NCBI GenBank assembly: GCA_963717375.1
Contig: OY970329.1
Span: forward strand, 1,054,001-1,118,000
Origin: VRUE01 sp963717375
Lineage (GTDB): Bacteria > Actinomycetota > Thermoleophilia > Solirubrobacterales > 70-9
Direction: 5' to 3'
Length of the DNA stretch: 64,000 nucleotides
Position numbers and translations under genes: made by a program. The first letter of the stretch is position 1. Each line of letters begins with the position of its first letter. Below the pieces are notes generated by a model. That model did no database searches. It was not told the origin of the DNA and was given only the letters and a program-made list of their open reading frames with translations. Shown here one piece after another: positions 42,612 to 51,237 of this stretch.

Positions 42612-43232
42612 TTACTTGGAGTACAGCTCGACGATCAGCTGCTCCTGCACCGGTGCCGAGATCTCCGCGCGCTCTGGGTAGCGCAGGACCTTGGCGGTAA
42701 GGGAGTCGTGGTCGGCCTGCAACCAGGCCGGCACGGTGGAGACGAGCTCCGTTGCCTTGCGAATCGTGTCGCCGGCGGACGAACTCGACTTGATCGAGAT
42801 CACGTCCTCGGGACGTACTTGGTAGGAGGGGATGTCGACGCGGCGGCCGTTGATCAGCCAGTGGCCGTGGCTGATCAGCTGGCGGGCCTGGCGCCGTGAG
42901 GCGGCGAAGCCAAGGCGGACCAGGACGTTGTCGAAGCGCGACTCGAGCAGGCGCAGCAGGTTCTCGCCGGTGACGCCCTCCTGGCGGGAGGCCTTGTCGT
43001 AGTAGGCGCGGAACTGCTTCTCCAGCACTTGGTAGTAGCGGCGGGTCTTCTGCTTCTCGCGCAGCTGCACGCGGTACTCGGACTGGCGCATGCGGCCGCG
43101 TCCGTGCTCACCGGGCGGGTAGGAGCGGCGCTCGACCCCGCACTTGTCGGTGAAGCAGCGCTCACCCTTGAGAAAGAGCTTCTGGCCCTCGCGACGGCAC
43201 TGCTTGCACTGCGCTCCGGTATCGCGAGCCAT
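42612..43232 (-). CDS. rpsD: 30S ribosomal protein S4 (zinc type)
   Basis: S4 of 206 residues. It keeps the zinc-binding form with Cys9, Cys12, Cys26 and Cys31. The S4 RNA-binding domain contains VRLGFAASRRQARQLISHGH. The start overlaps the rpsK stop (TAATG). Confidence 0.97.
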   Translation of the reverse strand: MARDTGAQCKQCRREGQKLFLKGERCFTDKCGVERRSYPPGEHGRGRMRQSEYRVQLREKQKTRRYYQVLEKQFRAYYDKASRQEGVTGENLLRLLESRFDNVLVRLGFAASRRQARQLISHGHWLINGRRVDIPSYQVRPEDVISIKSSSSAGDTIRKATELVSTVPAWLQADHDSLTAKVLRYPERAEISAPVQEQLIVELYSK

Positions 43233-43633
43233 TAGACGCGCCTCCGCTTCTTCGGGCGGCAGCCGTTGTGGGCCTGCGGCGAGACGTCCTTGACCGTGGT
43301 GACGTCGAGGCCGGCCGCCTGCAGCGAGCGGATCGCCGTCTCGCGGCCGGAGCCGGCGCCCTTGGCGAAGACCTCGACCTTCTCGAGACCGTGTTCCATC
43401 CCCTTCTTGGCGGCGGCGTCGGCGGTCACCTGAGCGGCGAACGGGGTCGACTTGCGCGAGCCTTTGAAACCGGCCGAACCGGCCGACTCCCAGGCGATCA
43501 CGTTGCCCTCGGTGTCGGTCAGGGTGACGATCGTGTTGTTGAAGGAAGTCTTGATGTGCGCCTGCCCGTAGGTGACGTTCTTCTTGACGCGACGCCGGGA
43601 GCGCCCTTTGGCGGGTTTTTTCGCAGCTGCCAT
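43232..43633 (-). CDS. rpsK: 30S ribosomal protein S11
   Basis: S11 of 133 residues, from MAAAKKPAKGRSRRR through the conserved KTSFNNTIVTLTDTEGN and the C-terminal PQAHNGCRPKKRRRV. ATG 43633 is 11 bases after the rpsM stop; the longer frame to 44209 is spurious. It sits in the platform of the small subunit. Confidence 0.97.
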   Translation of the reverse strand: MAAAKKPAKGRSRRRVKKNVTYGQAHIKTSFNNTIVTLTDTEGNVIAWESAGSAGFKGSRKSTPFAAQVTADAAAKKGMEHGLEKVEVFAKGAGSGRETAIRSLQAAGLDVTTVKDVSPQAHNGCRPKKRRRV

Positions 43634-43644
43634 TGAGTGTCTCC

Positions 43645-44016
43645 TTAGACCTTGCGCTTGCCGGCGACGCTCATCCGGCGCGGGCCCTTGCGGCCACGCG
43701 CGTTGGTCTTCGTCCGCTGGCCGCGGACGGGCAGCCCGCGACGGTGTCGCAGCCCGCGATAGGAGCCGATCTCCATAAGCCGTTTGACGTCCTGCGAGCG
43801 CTCGCGGCGAAGGTCTCCCTCGACCTCGCGCTGATCGACGGCCTCGCGCAGGCGCATCACCTCGTCCTCGGTCAGGTCTTTGACCATCGTGTTGGGGTCG
43901 ACCTTTGCCTCCACGAGGATTTTCTGCGCGGTGGAGCGCCCAATCCCAAAGATGTAGGTAAGGCCGATTTCGACGCGCTTGCCGACCGGAACGTTGACGC
44001 CTGCGATGCGTGCCAT
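43645..44016 (-). CDS. rpsM: 30S ribosomal protein S13
   Basis: S13 of 123 residues, with MARIAGVNVPVGKRVEIGL, the GIGRSTAQKI helix-hairpin-helix and a basic C-terminal tail (RTKTNARGRKGPRRMSVAG). It starts six bases after rpmJ in the alpha block and contacts the large subunit and P-site tRNA. Confidence 0.97.
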   Translation of the reverse strand: MARIAGVNVPVGKRVEIGLTYIFGIGRSTAQKILVEAKVDPNTMVKDLTEDEVMRLREAVDQREVEGDLRRERSQDVKRLMEIGSYRGLRHRRGLPVRGQRTKTNARGRKGPRRMSVAGKRKV

Positions 44017-44022
44017 CTCGCC

Positions 44023-44136
44023 CTAGCCCTGACGCTGCTTGTGGCGGGGGTTCTGACAGATCACCAATACCGCGCCGTGGCGGCGGATGATCTTGCACTT
44101 TTCGCACATCGGCTTTACGGAAGCTCGAACCTTCAT
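44023..44136 (-). CDS. rpmJ: 50S ribosomal protein L36 (zinc type)
   Basis: L36 of 37 residues, MKVRASVKPMCEKCKIIRR onward, with the zinc ligands Cys-x2-Cys, a third Cys and a His near the end (ICQNPRHK). ATG 44136 begins the alpha block. infA, which normally precedes it, is not present; the 242 bases upstream hold a large inverted repeat instead. Confidence 0.95.
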   Translation of the reverse strand: MKVRASVKPMCEKCKIIRRHGAVLVICQNPRHKQRQG

Positions 44137-44261
44137 TGCTCCGGTCTCGTATCGAATACAGGTCTCCTGCACGCCCCAGGAGTTGGACGGCAGGCACAAA
44201 CCGGCCCAATGGGCCGACCGGGAAAGATAGCAGGGGGCTTGCTTCGGGGCGCGTTCGGTTG

Positions 44262-44339
44262 GGAGGGCCGGGGTGCCTCCTTCAAAACGCGCGGCAGGAG
44301 CCGCGCTTGAGTGTTTTGAAGGAGGCACCCCGGCCCTCC
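44262..44339. repeat. 27-bp-arm nested inverted repeat in the map-rpmJ gap
   Basis: Perfect 27-base arms (44262-44288 and 44313-44339). Between them is a second perfect hairpin, GCGCGGC-AGGA-GCCGCGC (44289-44306). It fills part of the 242-base gap where infA is usually found. A smaller palindrome CGGCCC-AAT-GGGCCG is at 44202-44216. It may be a strong transcription stop or processing site between the map and rpmJ parts of the cluster. Confidence 0.85.
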
Positions 44340-44378
44340 TTCCACACGCCTCGAAGCTTGGTGAAAGCTTTGAGGGGG

Positions 44379-45146
44379 CTAGGAGTCTTCGTGCCAGGGG
44401 GTGAGTATGCGGGGGCCGTCGGCGGTGACCGCCACGGTGAACTCAAAGTGAGCCGCGAGCGAGCCATCCTGCGAGTAGACGGCCCAGCCATCGTCGCCCA
44501 TCCGCACCAAAGGACCGCCGGCGTTGACCATCGGCTCGATCGCCAGCACGGTGCCCTCCTCGAGCACCGGACCCTTGCCGGGGGTACCGAAGTTCGGGAC
44601 CTGCGGGTCCTCGTGCATCTCGCGGCCGATCCCGTGGCCAACCAGGGTGCGGATGATCGAGAGCCCCTCGATCTCCACCGCCCGCTGGATCGCGGCCGAG
44701 ACGTCGCCGAGCCGGTTGCCGGGCTGCATCTGCTCGACCCCGGCGAAGAGCGAAGCTTTGGTCACGTCGAGCAGCGTGCGCGCCTCGGGCTCGATCGGCC
44801 CGATCGGCAGGGTCATCGCCGCGTCGGCGACCCAGCCGTCCTTGACCACCCCGACGTCGGCGGAGAGCACGTCGCCGCGCTTGAGCTCGTAGGACCCCGG
44901 AATGCCGTGAACAACCATCGAGTTGGGCGAGGCGCAGATCGAGGCCGGAAAGCCCCGGTAGCCCTTGAAGGCCGGCTCGGCTCCCTGTGAGCGGATCAAC
45001 TTCTCCGCCGCCAGGTCGAGCTCTTTGGTCGTCACGCCCGGGCGCGCCTTGGCGGCGAGCAAATGTAGGCAACGGACCAGGATCTCGCCGGCCGCCGCCA
45101 TCTTCTCGACCTGCTCGGGGGACTTCTTGACGATCATCCTGTACAC
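44379..45146 (-). CDS. map: Methionine aminopeptidase, type I
   Basis: Removes N-terminal Met from new proteins. It has 255 residues in the pita-bread fold. Metal ligands are seen in LSADVGVVKDGWVADAA (two Asp), the His of GHGIGREMHE, and the Glu of VLAIEPM plus a later Glu. It follows adk by three bases. The start is GTG 45146; ATG 45137 (MIVKKSPEQ) is a good alternative that matches many homologues. Confidence 0.95.
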   Translation of the reverse strand: MYRMIVKKSPEQVEKMAAAGEILVRCLHLLAAKARPGVTTKELDLAAEKLIRSQGAEPAFKGYRGFPASICASPNSMVVHGIPGSYELKRGDVLSADVGVVKDGWVADAAMTLPIGPIEPEARTLLDVTKASLFAGVEQMQPGNRLGDVSAAIQRAVEIEGLSIIRTLVGHGIGREMHEDPQVPNFGTPGKGPVLEEGTVLAIEPMVNAGGPLVRMGDDGWAVYSQDGSLAAHFEFTVAVTADGPRILTPWHEDS

Positions 45147-45149
45147 AGG

Positions 45150-45830
45150 CTAGATGGCCTCATCGGCCTCGAGTCGCAGCGTCGCCAGCGTGCGGCGAAT
45201 CTCGTCGCCAACCTCGTCCGGTGAAGCGGCCCCGTCGATCCGGCGCAGCAGGCTCTGACTGTCGTAGTGCTCGATCAGCGGCGCGGTCTTGTCGTGGTAC
45301 TGCTCGAGGCGATGGCGGATCACCTCGGGCTTATCGTCGTCGCGAACGACGAGCTCGCTGCCATCGACGTCGCAGACCCCTTCCTGCTGGGGCGGGTTGA
45401 AGTCGACGTGGAAGACGTGACCGTTCTCGACGCAGGTGCGGCGGCCGCCCAGCCTGCGCACGACCTCCTCGTCGCTGACGTCGATCAGCAACACCGAGGT
45501 CAGCTCCCGGCCGAGCTCAGAAAGCTTCGCGGCGAGGGCCTCGGCCTGTGGCGCGGTGCGCGGAAAGCCGTCGAGGATGAAGCCGTCCGCCGCCTCGGCG
45601 GAGTCGATGCGCTCGCCGATCATGCCGACGATCACCTCATCGGGGACGAGGTCGCCGCGGTCCATGTAGTCCTTCGCCGCGCGGCCGAGCTCGGTCCCCT
45701 CGCGGACCGCCGCCCGCAGGATGTCTCCGGTCGCGTAGTAGGGGAGCTGCAGCTCCTCCTGCAACCGCTCACCTTGCGTCCCCTTCCCGGACCCGGGGGG
45801 GCCGAGGAGGACTAGGTTCTGCTCGGGCAT
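45150..45830 (-). CDS. adk: Adenylate kinase
   Basis: Interconverts AMP+ATP and 2 ADP. It has 226 residues, with the P-loop GPPGSGKGTQ, the NMP site DGFPRT and a long-type LID. The LID keeps only two Cys (RRTCVENGH and EGVCDVDG), so the usual four-Cys zinc site is incomplete. It sits between secY (10 bases) and map (3 bases), the classical order. Confidence 0.96.
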   Translation of the reverse strand: MPEQNLVLLGPPGSGKGTQGERLQEELQLPYYATGDILRAAVREGTELGRAAKDYMDRGDLVPDEVIVGMIGERIDSAEAADGFILDGFPRTAPQAEALAAKLSELGRELTSVLLIDVSDEEVVRRLGGRRTCVENGHVFHVDFNPPQQEGVCDVDGSELVVRDDDKPEVIRHRLEQYHDKTAPLIEHYDSQSLLRRIDGAASPDEVGDEIRRTLATLRLEADEAI

Positions 45831-45840
45831 CTACCGCAGC

Positions 45841-47115
45841 TTATTTGAGGAAGCCCTCGTAGTTGCGCATCATCAGCTGCGCCTCGAGCTGCTTCACGGT
45901 TTCCAGCGCGACGCCGATCACGATCAGGATCGAGGTACCGCCGAAATAGAAGTTGGCGGACGTCTGGCTGATCAGGATCGTGGGCAGCGCCGCCACCGCG
46001 CCCAGGTAGAGGGCGCCAGGGAAGGTCAGCCGCGAGAGGATGCGGTCGAGGTACTCGGCGGTCGGGCGGCCTGGCCGCACGCCGGGGATGAAGCCGCCGT
46101 ACTTCTTCAGGTTGTCGGCCTGGTCGACCGGATTGAAGGTGACCGCCGTATAGAAGTAAGTGAAGATGACGATGAAGAAGACCTCGCCGAGCACGTAGGC
46201 CCATGTGTTGGGCCCGACGAAGGCGGCGAAGTCGAGGGCCGCGGGGGTGTTGAGCAACTGCCCGATCGTCGCCGGGAAGGCCATGATCGAGGCGGCGAAG
46301 ATGACCGGGATGACACCCGCCATGTTGACCCGCAGCGGCAGGTAGGTCGATCCGCCAGAAGTCATTTTGCGCCCGACGACGCGTTTCGCGTACTGGACCG
46401 GGATCCGCCGCTGGCCCTCCTGGACGAAGACGATCGCGACGATCACGGCGAGGGCGATGAACGGCATCATCACGACGAAGACCTGATCGGGACTCGACCA
46501 CCAGGCCTGGATCCCGTGCGGCAGGCCGGAGACGATCGAGGCGAAGATCATCAGCGAGATGCCGTTGCCGATGCCGCGCTGGGTGATCAGCTCGCCGAAC
46601 CACATCAGCAGCGTGCAGCCCGCGGTCAGCGAGATCACGATCAGCAGGACCTTGGCGCCGGTCAGGTTGCCGAGCAGGTTCTGGCCGCCGGCCTGCTGGC
46701 CGAAGGAGCGAAAGAGGAAGACGTAGCCGAAGGACTGGGCGAACGCCAGGCCGACGGTGAGATAGCGCGTGTACTGGGTGATCTTCTGCTGGCCGACCTC
46801 GCCTTCTTTCTGCAGTTTCTCCAGCGAGGGCAGGACCACGGTGAGCAGCTGCAGGATGATCGAGGCCGTGATGTACGGCATGATTCCCAGCGCGAAAAGG
46901 GATAGGCGCGAGAGACTTCCTCCCGAGAAGGTGTTGAGGAAACCGAGGACGCCGGCGCCGCCGAAGTTACTCTGGACTTCCTTGACAGCGTCAAGGCTGA
47001 CTCCCGGGGCCGGGATGTAGGCGCCGAGCCGATAGAGCAGAAGCATCGCCGCGGTGAAGGCGAGCTTCTTACGAATGTCGGCGACGCTAAAGGCGTTCGC
47101 AATAGTCCGGAGCAT
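45841..47115 (-). CDS. secY: Preprotein translocase subunit SecY
   Basis: Core channel of the Sec translocon, 424 residues with ten helices. The N-terminal FSVADIRKKLAFTAAML and the plug region GGSLSRLSLFALGIMPYITASIILQLL (split) are typical, as is the SGGSTYLPLRVNMAGVIPVIFA region. The start overlaps the rplO stop (TAATG). Relevant for export of the TasA-like and hydrolase proteins. Confidence 0.97.
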   Translation of the reverse strand: MLRTIANAFSVADIRKKLAFTAAMLLLYRLGAYIPAPGVSLDAVKEVQSNFGGAGVLGFLNTFSGGSLSRLSLFALGIMPYITASIILQLLTVVLPSLEKLQKEGEVGQQKITQYTRYLTVGLAFAQSFGYVFLFRSFGQQAGGQNLLGNLTGAKVLLIVISLTAGCTLLMWFGELITQRGIGNGISLMIFASIVSGLPHGIQAWWSSPDQVFVVMMPFIALAVIVAIVFVQEGQRRIPVQYAKRVVGRKMTSGGSTYLPLRVNMAGVIPVIFAASIMAFPATIGQLLNTPAALDFAAFVGPNTWAYVLGEVFFIVIFTYFYTAVTFNPVDQADNLKKYGGFIPGVRPGRPTAEYLDRILSRLTFPGALYLGAVAALPTILISQTSANFYFGGTSILIVIGVALETVKQLEAQLMMRNYEGFLK

Positions 47116-47615
47116 TAGGGCTCCAGAGTGTGGCAGGAACCGCCCGCCGCTTCTATCTTCTCCTTGGCGGCAGCGCTGAAGCCGTGCGCTCGTACCGTCA
47201 GCTTCTTCGAGATCTCACCGCGGGCGAGGATCTTCACCGGGTCGGAACGCTTGGCGAGGCCCTTCTCCTTCAGCGTCTCCGGGGTCACCTCGGCGTCGGC
47301 GTCGAAGCGCTCATCGAGGTCGGAAAGATTGACGGGCTGCGACTTCGTCCTGAAGTTCTCGAACGGCATCGACTGCTTTTTGTGCGGGCCACGGAGCTTT
47401 CGCATCCGCATGTGAATCGGGTTCTGGCCGCCTTCGTAGCCGATCTTGCGTTTGGACCCCGACCTGGAACCGGCACCCTTGTGCCCGCGACCCGAGGTCT
47501 TGCCCAGCCCAGAACCCTCGCCGCGGCCGAGCCGCTTGCGCGGCTTGCGCGAACCAGGCTTGGGTCGAAGATTGTGCAGCCCGATCTCCTCGGACCGAGG
47601 CGTCTCGGCGGCCAT
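47115..47615 (-). CDS. rplO: 50S ribosomal protein L15
   Basis: L15 of 166 residues, with LRPKPGSRKPRKRLGRGEGS and GRGHKGAGSRSGSK near the N-terminus. Gly/Arg-rich N-terminal tail penetrates the 23S rRNA core. Starts in a TGATG overlap with rpmD. Confidence 0.96.
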   Translation of the reverse strand: MAAETPRSEEIGLHNLRPKPGSRKPRKRLGRGEGSGLGKTSGRGHKGAGSRSGSKRKIGYEGGQNPIHMRMRKLRGPHKKQSMPFENFRTKSQPVNLSDLDERFDADAEVTPETLKEKGLAKRSDPVKILARGEISKKLTVRAHGFSAAAKEKIEAAGGSCHTLEP

Positions 47616-47791
47616 CAGGAGCTCACCTCAACCAAGTGAGAGACAACATGAAGCTGTCCCTGCAACTGAGGGCTGTCTTTCCGCTCCACGGCTTTGCCGA
47701 TGCCGCTCAAGCCCAGCGCCTTCAAAGTCGCTTTTTGATTCGGGTTCGAGCCATTGGAAGACCGAACCTGCTTGATCTTCACAGCGCTCAC
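47615..47791 (-). CDS. rpmD: 50S ribosomal protein L30
   Basis: L30 of 58 residues. It reads VSAVKIKQVRSSNGSNPNQK then TLKALGLSGIGKAVER and ends HLVEVSS, the compact bacterial L30 fold. The GTG start overlaps the rpsE stop (GTGA) and the stop overlaps the rplO start (TGATG). Its codon use is less GC-rich at third positions than its neighbours. Confidence 0.93.
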   Translation of the reverse strand: MSAVKIKQVRSSNGSNPNQKATLKALGLSGIGKAVERKDSPQLQGQLHVVSHLVEVSS

Positions 47792-48573
47792 GAAGCGTCA
47801 CCCTCCGGAACCTCAGAAGCTTTCTCCTCGGCAACGGGCTCCTCAGCTTTGGTCTCCTCCGCGGTAGCGGGCTTCTCAGCCACCGCCACCGGAGCCTCGG
47901 CTTTAGGCGTCTCACCTGCGGGTGGTGTCGAAGGTGGGACGTCGCCCGCAGCTTGCGAGGACGACGGGTCACCCTCGGCGCCAGGACCCGCAGCCGAGAG
48001 AGTTGAACCCTCAGCCGCAGCCGCAGCACCATTGCCATTGCTCTTTTGGACTCCAAGAACCTGCGAGACCGTCAAACCACGAAGCTCTGCAACCTCCTCG
48101 GGCCGACGCAGACGGATCAACCCATCCATCGTCGCCTTCACCAGGTTGATCGGATTCTGCGTGCCAATGCTCTTGGTAAGGACGTCCTTGACGCCCCCCA
48201 GCTCGAGCACCGCGCGCACTCCGCCGCCGGCGATGACGCCGGTACCGGGGCTGGCCGGGCGCAGGACGACGTGCCCGGCGCCGTAGCGGCCGATGATCTT
48301 GTGGGTGATCGTCTGCCCGTATTTCGGGATCCGGATCAAGTCCTTGCGGGCGTTCTCGACGCCCTTCTGGATCGCCAGCGGGACCTCGCGGGCCTTGCCG
48401 TAGCCGATCCCGACCACGCCGTCTTCATCGCCGACGGCAACCAGGGCCGTGAAGGAGAAGCGGCGGCCACCCTTGACCACCTTGGCGACGCGGTTGATCT
48501 CGATCACGCGCTCCTGCAGGTCGAGCCCGCGGGGGCTGACCGTCTCGACGTTGGTTGTGTCCATTCCCTTCAT
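47788..48573 (-). CDS. rpsE: 30S ribosomal protein S5 with long C-terminal extension
   Basis: S5 of 261 residues, about 90 longer than usual. The normal body runs to about residue 175 (QERVIEINRVAKVVKGGRRF; GAGHVVLRPASPGTGVIAGG; QVLGVQK). After that comes a tail rich in Ala, Glu, Pro and Ser, acidic and probably disordered. There is no frameshift: the tail ends exactly at the GTGA overlap with rpmD. Role of the tail unknown. Confidence 0.95.
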   Translation of the reverse strand: MKGMDTTNVETVSPRGLDLQERVIEINRVAKVVKGGRRFSFTALVAVGDEDGVVGIGYGKAREVPLAIQKGVENARKDLIRIPKYGQTITHKIIGRYGAGHVVLRPASPGTGVIAGGGVRAVLELGGVKDVLTKSIGTQNPINLVKATMDGLIRLRRPEEVAELRGLTVSQVLGVQKSNGNGAAAAAEGSTLSAAGPGAEGDPSSSQAAGDVPPSTPPAGETPKAEAPVAVAEKPATAEETKAEEPVAEEKASEVPEGDAS

Positions 48574-48602
48574 AAGCAGCGGTCCAAGGTAGCGAACTAG
48601 CG

Positions 48603-48956
48603 CTAGAAGACCAGGCCCCCCTCTCGGGCTCCTTCGGCGAGCGCCTTAACGCGGCCGTGGTACTGGTAACCGCCGCGATCGAAGACGCAAGTTTCGACTC
48701 CGGCCGCCTTGGCGCGCTCGGCGAGCAGCTCTCCCGCCCGCTTGGCCTGGTCGCTGGCCGTGAGCTTGCGCAGCTCTGGCTCGATCCAGTTGACCGCTGC
48801 CACAGTGTGGCCTTTGCCGTCGTCGATCAGCTGCGCGAAGACGCCGCGGTTGGAGCGGTGAACGGACAGGCGCGGCCGTTGCGTCGTGCCCGTGACCCGG
48901 GCGCGAACGCGGCGACGGCGGCGCAAACGACGCTGGCGCTTCGTAACGACCGTCAT
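48603..48956 (-). CDS. rplR: 50S ribosomal protein L18
   Basis: L18 of 117 residues, with RPRLSVHRSNRGVFAQLIDD and a C-terminal FDRGGYQYHGRVKALAEGARE. It binds 5S rRNA. The ATG overlaps the rplF stop (ATGA), and rpsE follows after 29 bases. Confidence 0.97.
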   Translation of the reverse strand: MTVVTKRQRRLRRRRRVRARVTGTTQRPRLSVHRSNRGVFAQLIDDGKGHTVAAVNWIEPELRKLTASDQAKRAGELLAERAKAAGVETCVFDRGGYQYHGRVKALAEGAREGGLVF

Positions 48957-49486
48957 GCGCGCTTACCCACCTTGCGCGCGACGTGCTCGCCGCGGTAGCG
49001 GATGCCCTTGCCCTTGTACGGCTCCGGCGGACGGCGCTTGCGGATATCCGCGGCGACCTGTCCAACTAGCTGCTTGTCGATCCCGCGCACGATGATCTCG
49101 GTCGGCTGCGGCACCTCGAAGTCGATTCCGTCCGGCGCCTCGATCGCAACCGGGTGCGAGTAGCCCAGCGCCAGCTCCAAGTTTTTGCCCTTGAGCTGGG
49201 CGCGGTAGCCGACGCCCTGGATCTCCAGGCGCTTCTCGAAGCCGTCGGTAACGCCCTCGACCATGTTGGCGATCAGACTGCGGGTGAGACCGTGCAGGGC
49301 GCGGTGCTCACCGCGGTCAGTTGGTCGCGCGACCGTGAGGGTGCCGTCGGACTGCTCGACCTTCATATCGGTCGAGAGCGGTTGTGAAAGCGCGCCCTTG
49401 GGGCCTTTGACCGCAACGAGGCCAGGGGCGATCTCGACCGTGACGGCCTCGGGCACAGAGATTGGCTTTCTTCCGATCCGGCTCAT
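48953..49486 (-). CDS. rplF: 50S ribosomal protein L6
   Basis: L6 of 177 residues, from MSRIGRKPISVPEAVTVEI to the C-terminal KGKGIRYRGEHVARKVGK. Two-repeat fold near the GTPase centre. Starts seven bases after rpsH. Confidence 0.97.
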   Translation of the reverse strand: MSRIGRKPISVPEAVTVEIAPGLVAVKGPKGALSQPLSTDMKVEQSDGTLTVARPTDRGEHRALHGLTRSLIANMVEGVTDGFEKRLEIQGVGYRAQLKGKNLELALGYSHPVAIEAPDGIDFEVPQPTEIIVRGIDKQLVGQVAADIRKRRPPEPYKGKGIRYRGEHVARKVGKRA

Positions 49487-49493
49487 CAGCTAA

Positions 49494-49889
49494 TCACCAG
49501 ACGTAGGCGACGACCTCGCCGCCAACGCCCTTTGCCTTTGCTTCGTGGCCGGTCATCACTCCGACCGAGGTGCTGACGATCGCGGTGCCGGTACCGCCGT
49601 CGACGCGCGGCACCTGCTTGTGGTCGACGTAGCGACGACGGCCCGGGCGCGAGATGCGCTCGAGGCCGAGAATCACCGGCCGGCGGTCCTCCGTGTACTT
49701 GAGGCGAATGCTGATCGCCTCGCCCACGGCCGCGGGCTTGCGGTGGAAGTCGAGGATGTAGCCCTGCTCCTTAAGGATCCGCGACATCTCCATCTTCAGT
49801 CCAGAAGCGGGGATCTCCACGTCGTCATGGCCGGAGCCAAGCGCGTTGCGGATTCGGGTCAGGTAGTCAGCTATTGGATCGGTCAGCAT
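49494..49889 (-). CDS. rpsH: 30S ribosomal protein S8
   Basis: S8 of 131 residues. MLTDPIADYLTRIRNA begins it, and the C-terminal GTGTAIVSTSVGVMTGHEA region binds 16S rRNA helix 21. In many bacteria S8 represses the spc operon by binding its mRNA; no such site was identified here. Confidence 0.97.
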   Translation of the reverse strand: MLTDPIADYLTRIRNALGSGHDDVEIPASGLKMEMSRILKEQGYILDFHRKPAAVGEAISIRLKYTEDRRPVILGLERISRPGRRRYVDHKQVPRVDGGTGTAIVSTSVGVMTGHEAKAKGVGGEVVAYVW

Positions 49890-49902
49890 CGGTCTTCGTT
49901 TC

Positions 49903-50088
49903 TTACCAGCTCGACTTGGTCATTCCAGGGATATACCCCTCATGCGCGGCCTCGCGCAGGCAGATGCGGCAGAGGCCAAACTTCCGGTAGTAGGCGCGCG
50001 GCCGGCCACAGCGGCGGCAGCGGTTATACGCACGGGATTTGTACTTGGCCTTGCGGCCCTGCTTAACCTTCAGCGAAGTCTTAGCCAT
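49903..50088 (-). CDS. rpsN: 30S ribosomal protein S14 (type Z)
   Basis: Short zinc-type S14 of 61 residues. The CRRCGRPRAYYRKFGLCRIC module supplies four Cys, and the C-terminus is GYIPGMTKSSW. ATG 50088 overlaps the end of rplE by eight bases. The longer frame upstream is not used. Confidence 0.96.
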   Translation of the reverse strand: MAKTSLKVKQGRKAKYKSRAYNRCRRCGRPRAYYRKFGLCRICLREAAHEGYIPGMTKSSW

Positions 50089-50902
50089 TCTCCTGATTCT
50101 CCTCGTCGGCCGGTTTCTCGGCGTCCTGGTCGCCCTCGGCGGCGGGCTCTCCACCCTCACCCTCGTCCTCGGTCTCGGGCTTCGCGTATGCGTCGGGGTC
50201 TTCTTCCTTCAGCTGCTCCAGCGCTGCCTGCTCGGCCTCAGCCCGCAGGCGGGCCTCCTCCTTGCGCTTCTCCTCCTCGGCGGCTTCCTGCGCCTCGATG
50301 TCAGCGTCAGGTTTGCCGGGACGGCCCTCTTTGGCAAAGGGCATGCCCAACCCGAGCAGCAGCTCGAAGGCCTCCTCGTCGGTCTGAGCGGAGGTGGTGA
50401 TTGTGACGTCGAGGCCACGTACCTCGTCGATCGAGTCGTAGTCGATTTCGGGGAAGATCAACTGCTCCTTGACGCCCATCGAGTAGTTGCCACGGCCGTC
50501 GAAGGAACGCGGGTTGAGCCCGCGGAAGTCGCGGATACGTGGCACGGCGATCGAGCAGAGCCGGTCGAGGAACTCCCACATGCGGGCGCGGCGCAGCGTC
50601 ACCGAGACGCCAACCGGCATGCCCTCGCGGACCTTGAAGGAAGCGATTGACTTGCGGGCGCGGCGGATGTTGGGGTACTGACCCGCGATCGTCGCCAGCT
50701 GGGTCTGCGCGGCTTCAAGCATCTTGTTGTTCTGCTTCGCCTCGCCGAGGCCCATGTTCAGCGTGATCTTCTCCAGGCGCGGCGCCTGCATCGGAGTGGA
50801 GTAACCGAACTTGCTGGTCAGCGCCGGCAGGACGTCCTGCTCGTAGCGCTCACGCAGGCGCGGCGGCGGCGCGGCCTGACTCTGTGCGGTGGCAGCCTCC
50901 AT
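50081..50902 (-). CDS. rplE: 50S ribosomal protein L5 with acidic C-terminal extension
   Basis: L5 of 273 residues against the usual 180. The conserved part has TPMQAPRLEKITLNMGLGEA, FRGLNPRSFDGRGNYSMGV and ELLLGLGMPF. From about residue 190 an Ala/Glu/Lys-rich, probably helical tail continues into a Glu/Asp/Gly stretch. The gene starts in a TGATG-type overlap with rplX, so the frame is certain. One of four extended r-proteins here. Confidence 0.95.
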   Translation of the reverse strand: MEAATAQSQAAPPPRLRERYEQDVLPALTSKFGYSTPMQAPRLEKITLNMGLGEAKQNNKMLEAAQTQLATIAGQYPNIRRARKSIASFKVREGMPVGVSVTLRRARMWEFLDRLCSIAVPRIRDFRGLNPRSFDGRGNYSMGVKEQLIFPEIDYDSIDEVRGLDVTITTSAQTDEEAFELLLGLGMPFAKEGRPGKPDADIEAQEAAEEEKRKEEARLRAEAEQAALEQLKEEDPDAYAKPETEDEGEGGEPAAEGDQDAEKPADEENQENG

Positions 50903-51237
50903 CAGAACGACACCCCGCTGCGCTTGGCGAAGCGCTCGCGCTTGCCGCCTTTGTCGCGGCGCACGCCGACGCGCGTCGGCTTGTTGTCTTTGGGGTCGAG
51001 CAGCATCACGTTGGAGACGTGAATCGGACCCTCCTTCTCGACGATGCCGCCGGCCTGCGGGTTTTTGAGGTCGGTCTGCGAGCGCGGCCGTTCGTGGCGC
51101 TTGATCATGTTGAGGTGCTCGACGAAGACCTTTTCCTTCTTCGGGTCGGTCCGCACCACGCGGCCGGTCTTGCCGGAGTCCTTGCCGCCGATGACCATCA
51201 CCTGGTCGTCTTTGCGGATCCGCATCGACTTGGCCAT
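50902..51237 (-). CDS. rplX: 50S ribosomal protein L24
   Basis: L24 of 111 residues, with the KOW motif in RIRKDDQVMVIGGKDSGKTG and later GGIVEKEGPIHVSNVML. Assembly initiator near the tunnel exit. ATG 51237 coincides with the rplN stop; the longer frame to 51855 is spurious. Confidence 0.96.
   Translation of the reverse strand: MAKSMRIRKDDQVMVIGGKDSGKTGRVVRTDPKKEKVFVEHLNMIKRHERPRSQTDLKNPQAGGIVEKEGPIHVSNVMLLDPKDNKPTRVGVRRDKGGKRERFAKRSGVSF

Noticed and set aside
44133..44345. Frame considered as a possible infA
   Set aside because: The translation is Pro/Arg-rich and has none of the IF1 OB-fold residues, and it crosses the inverted repeat.
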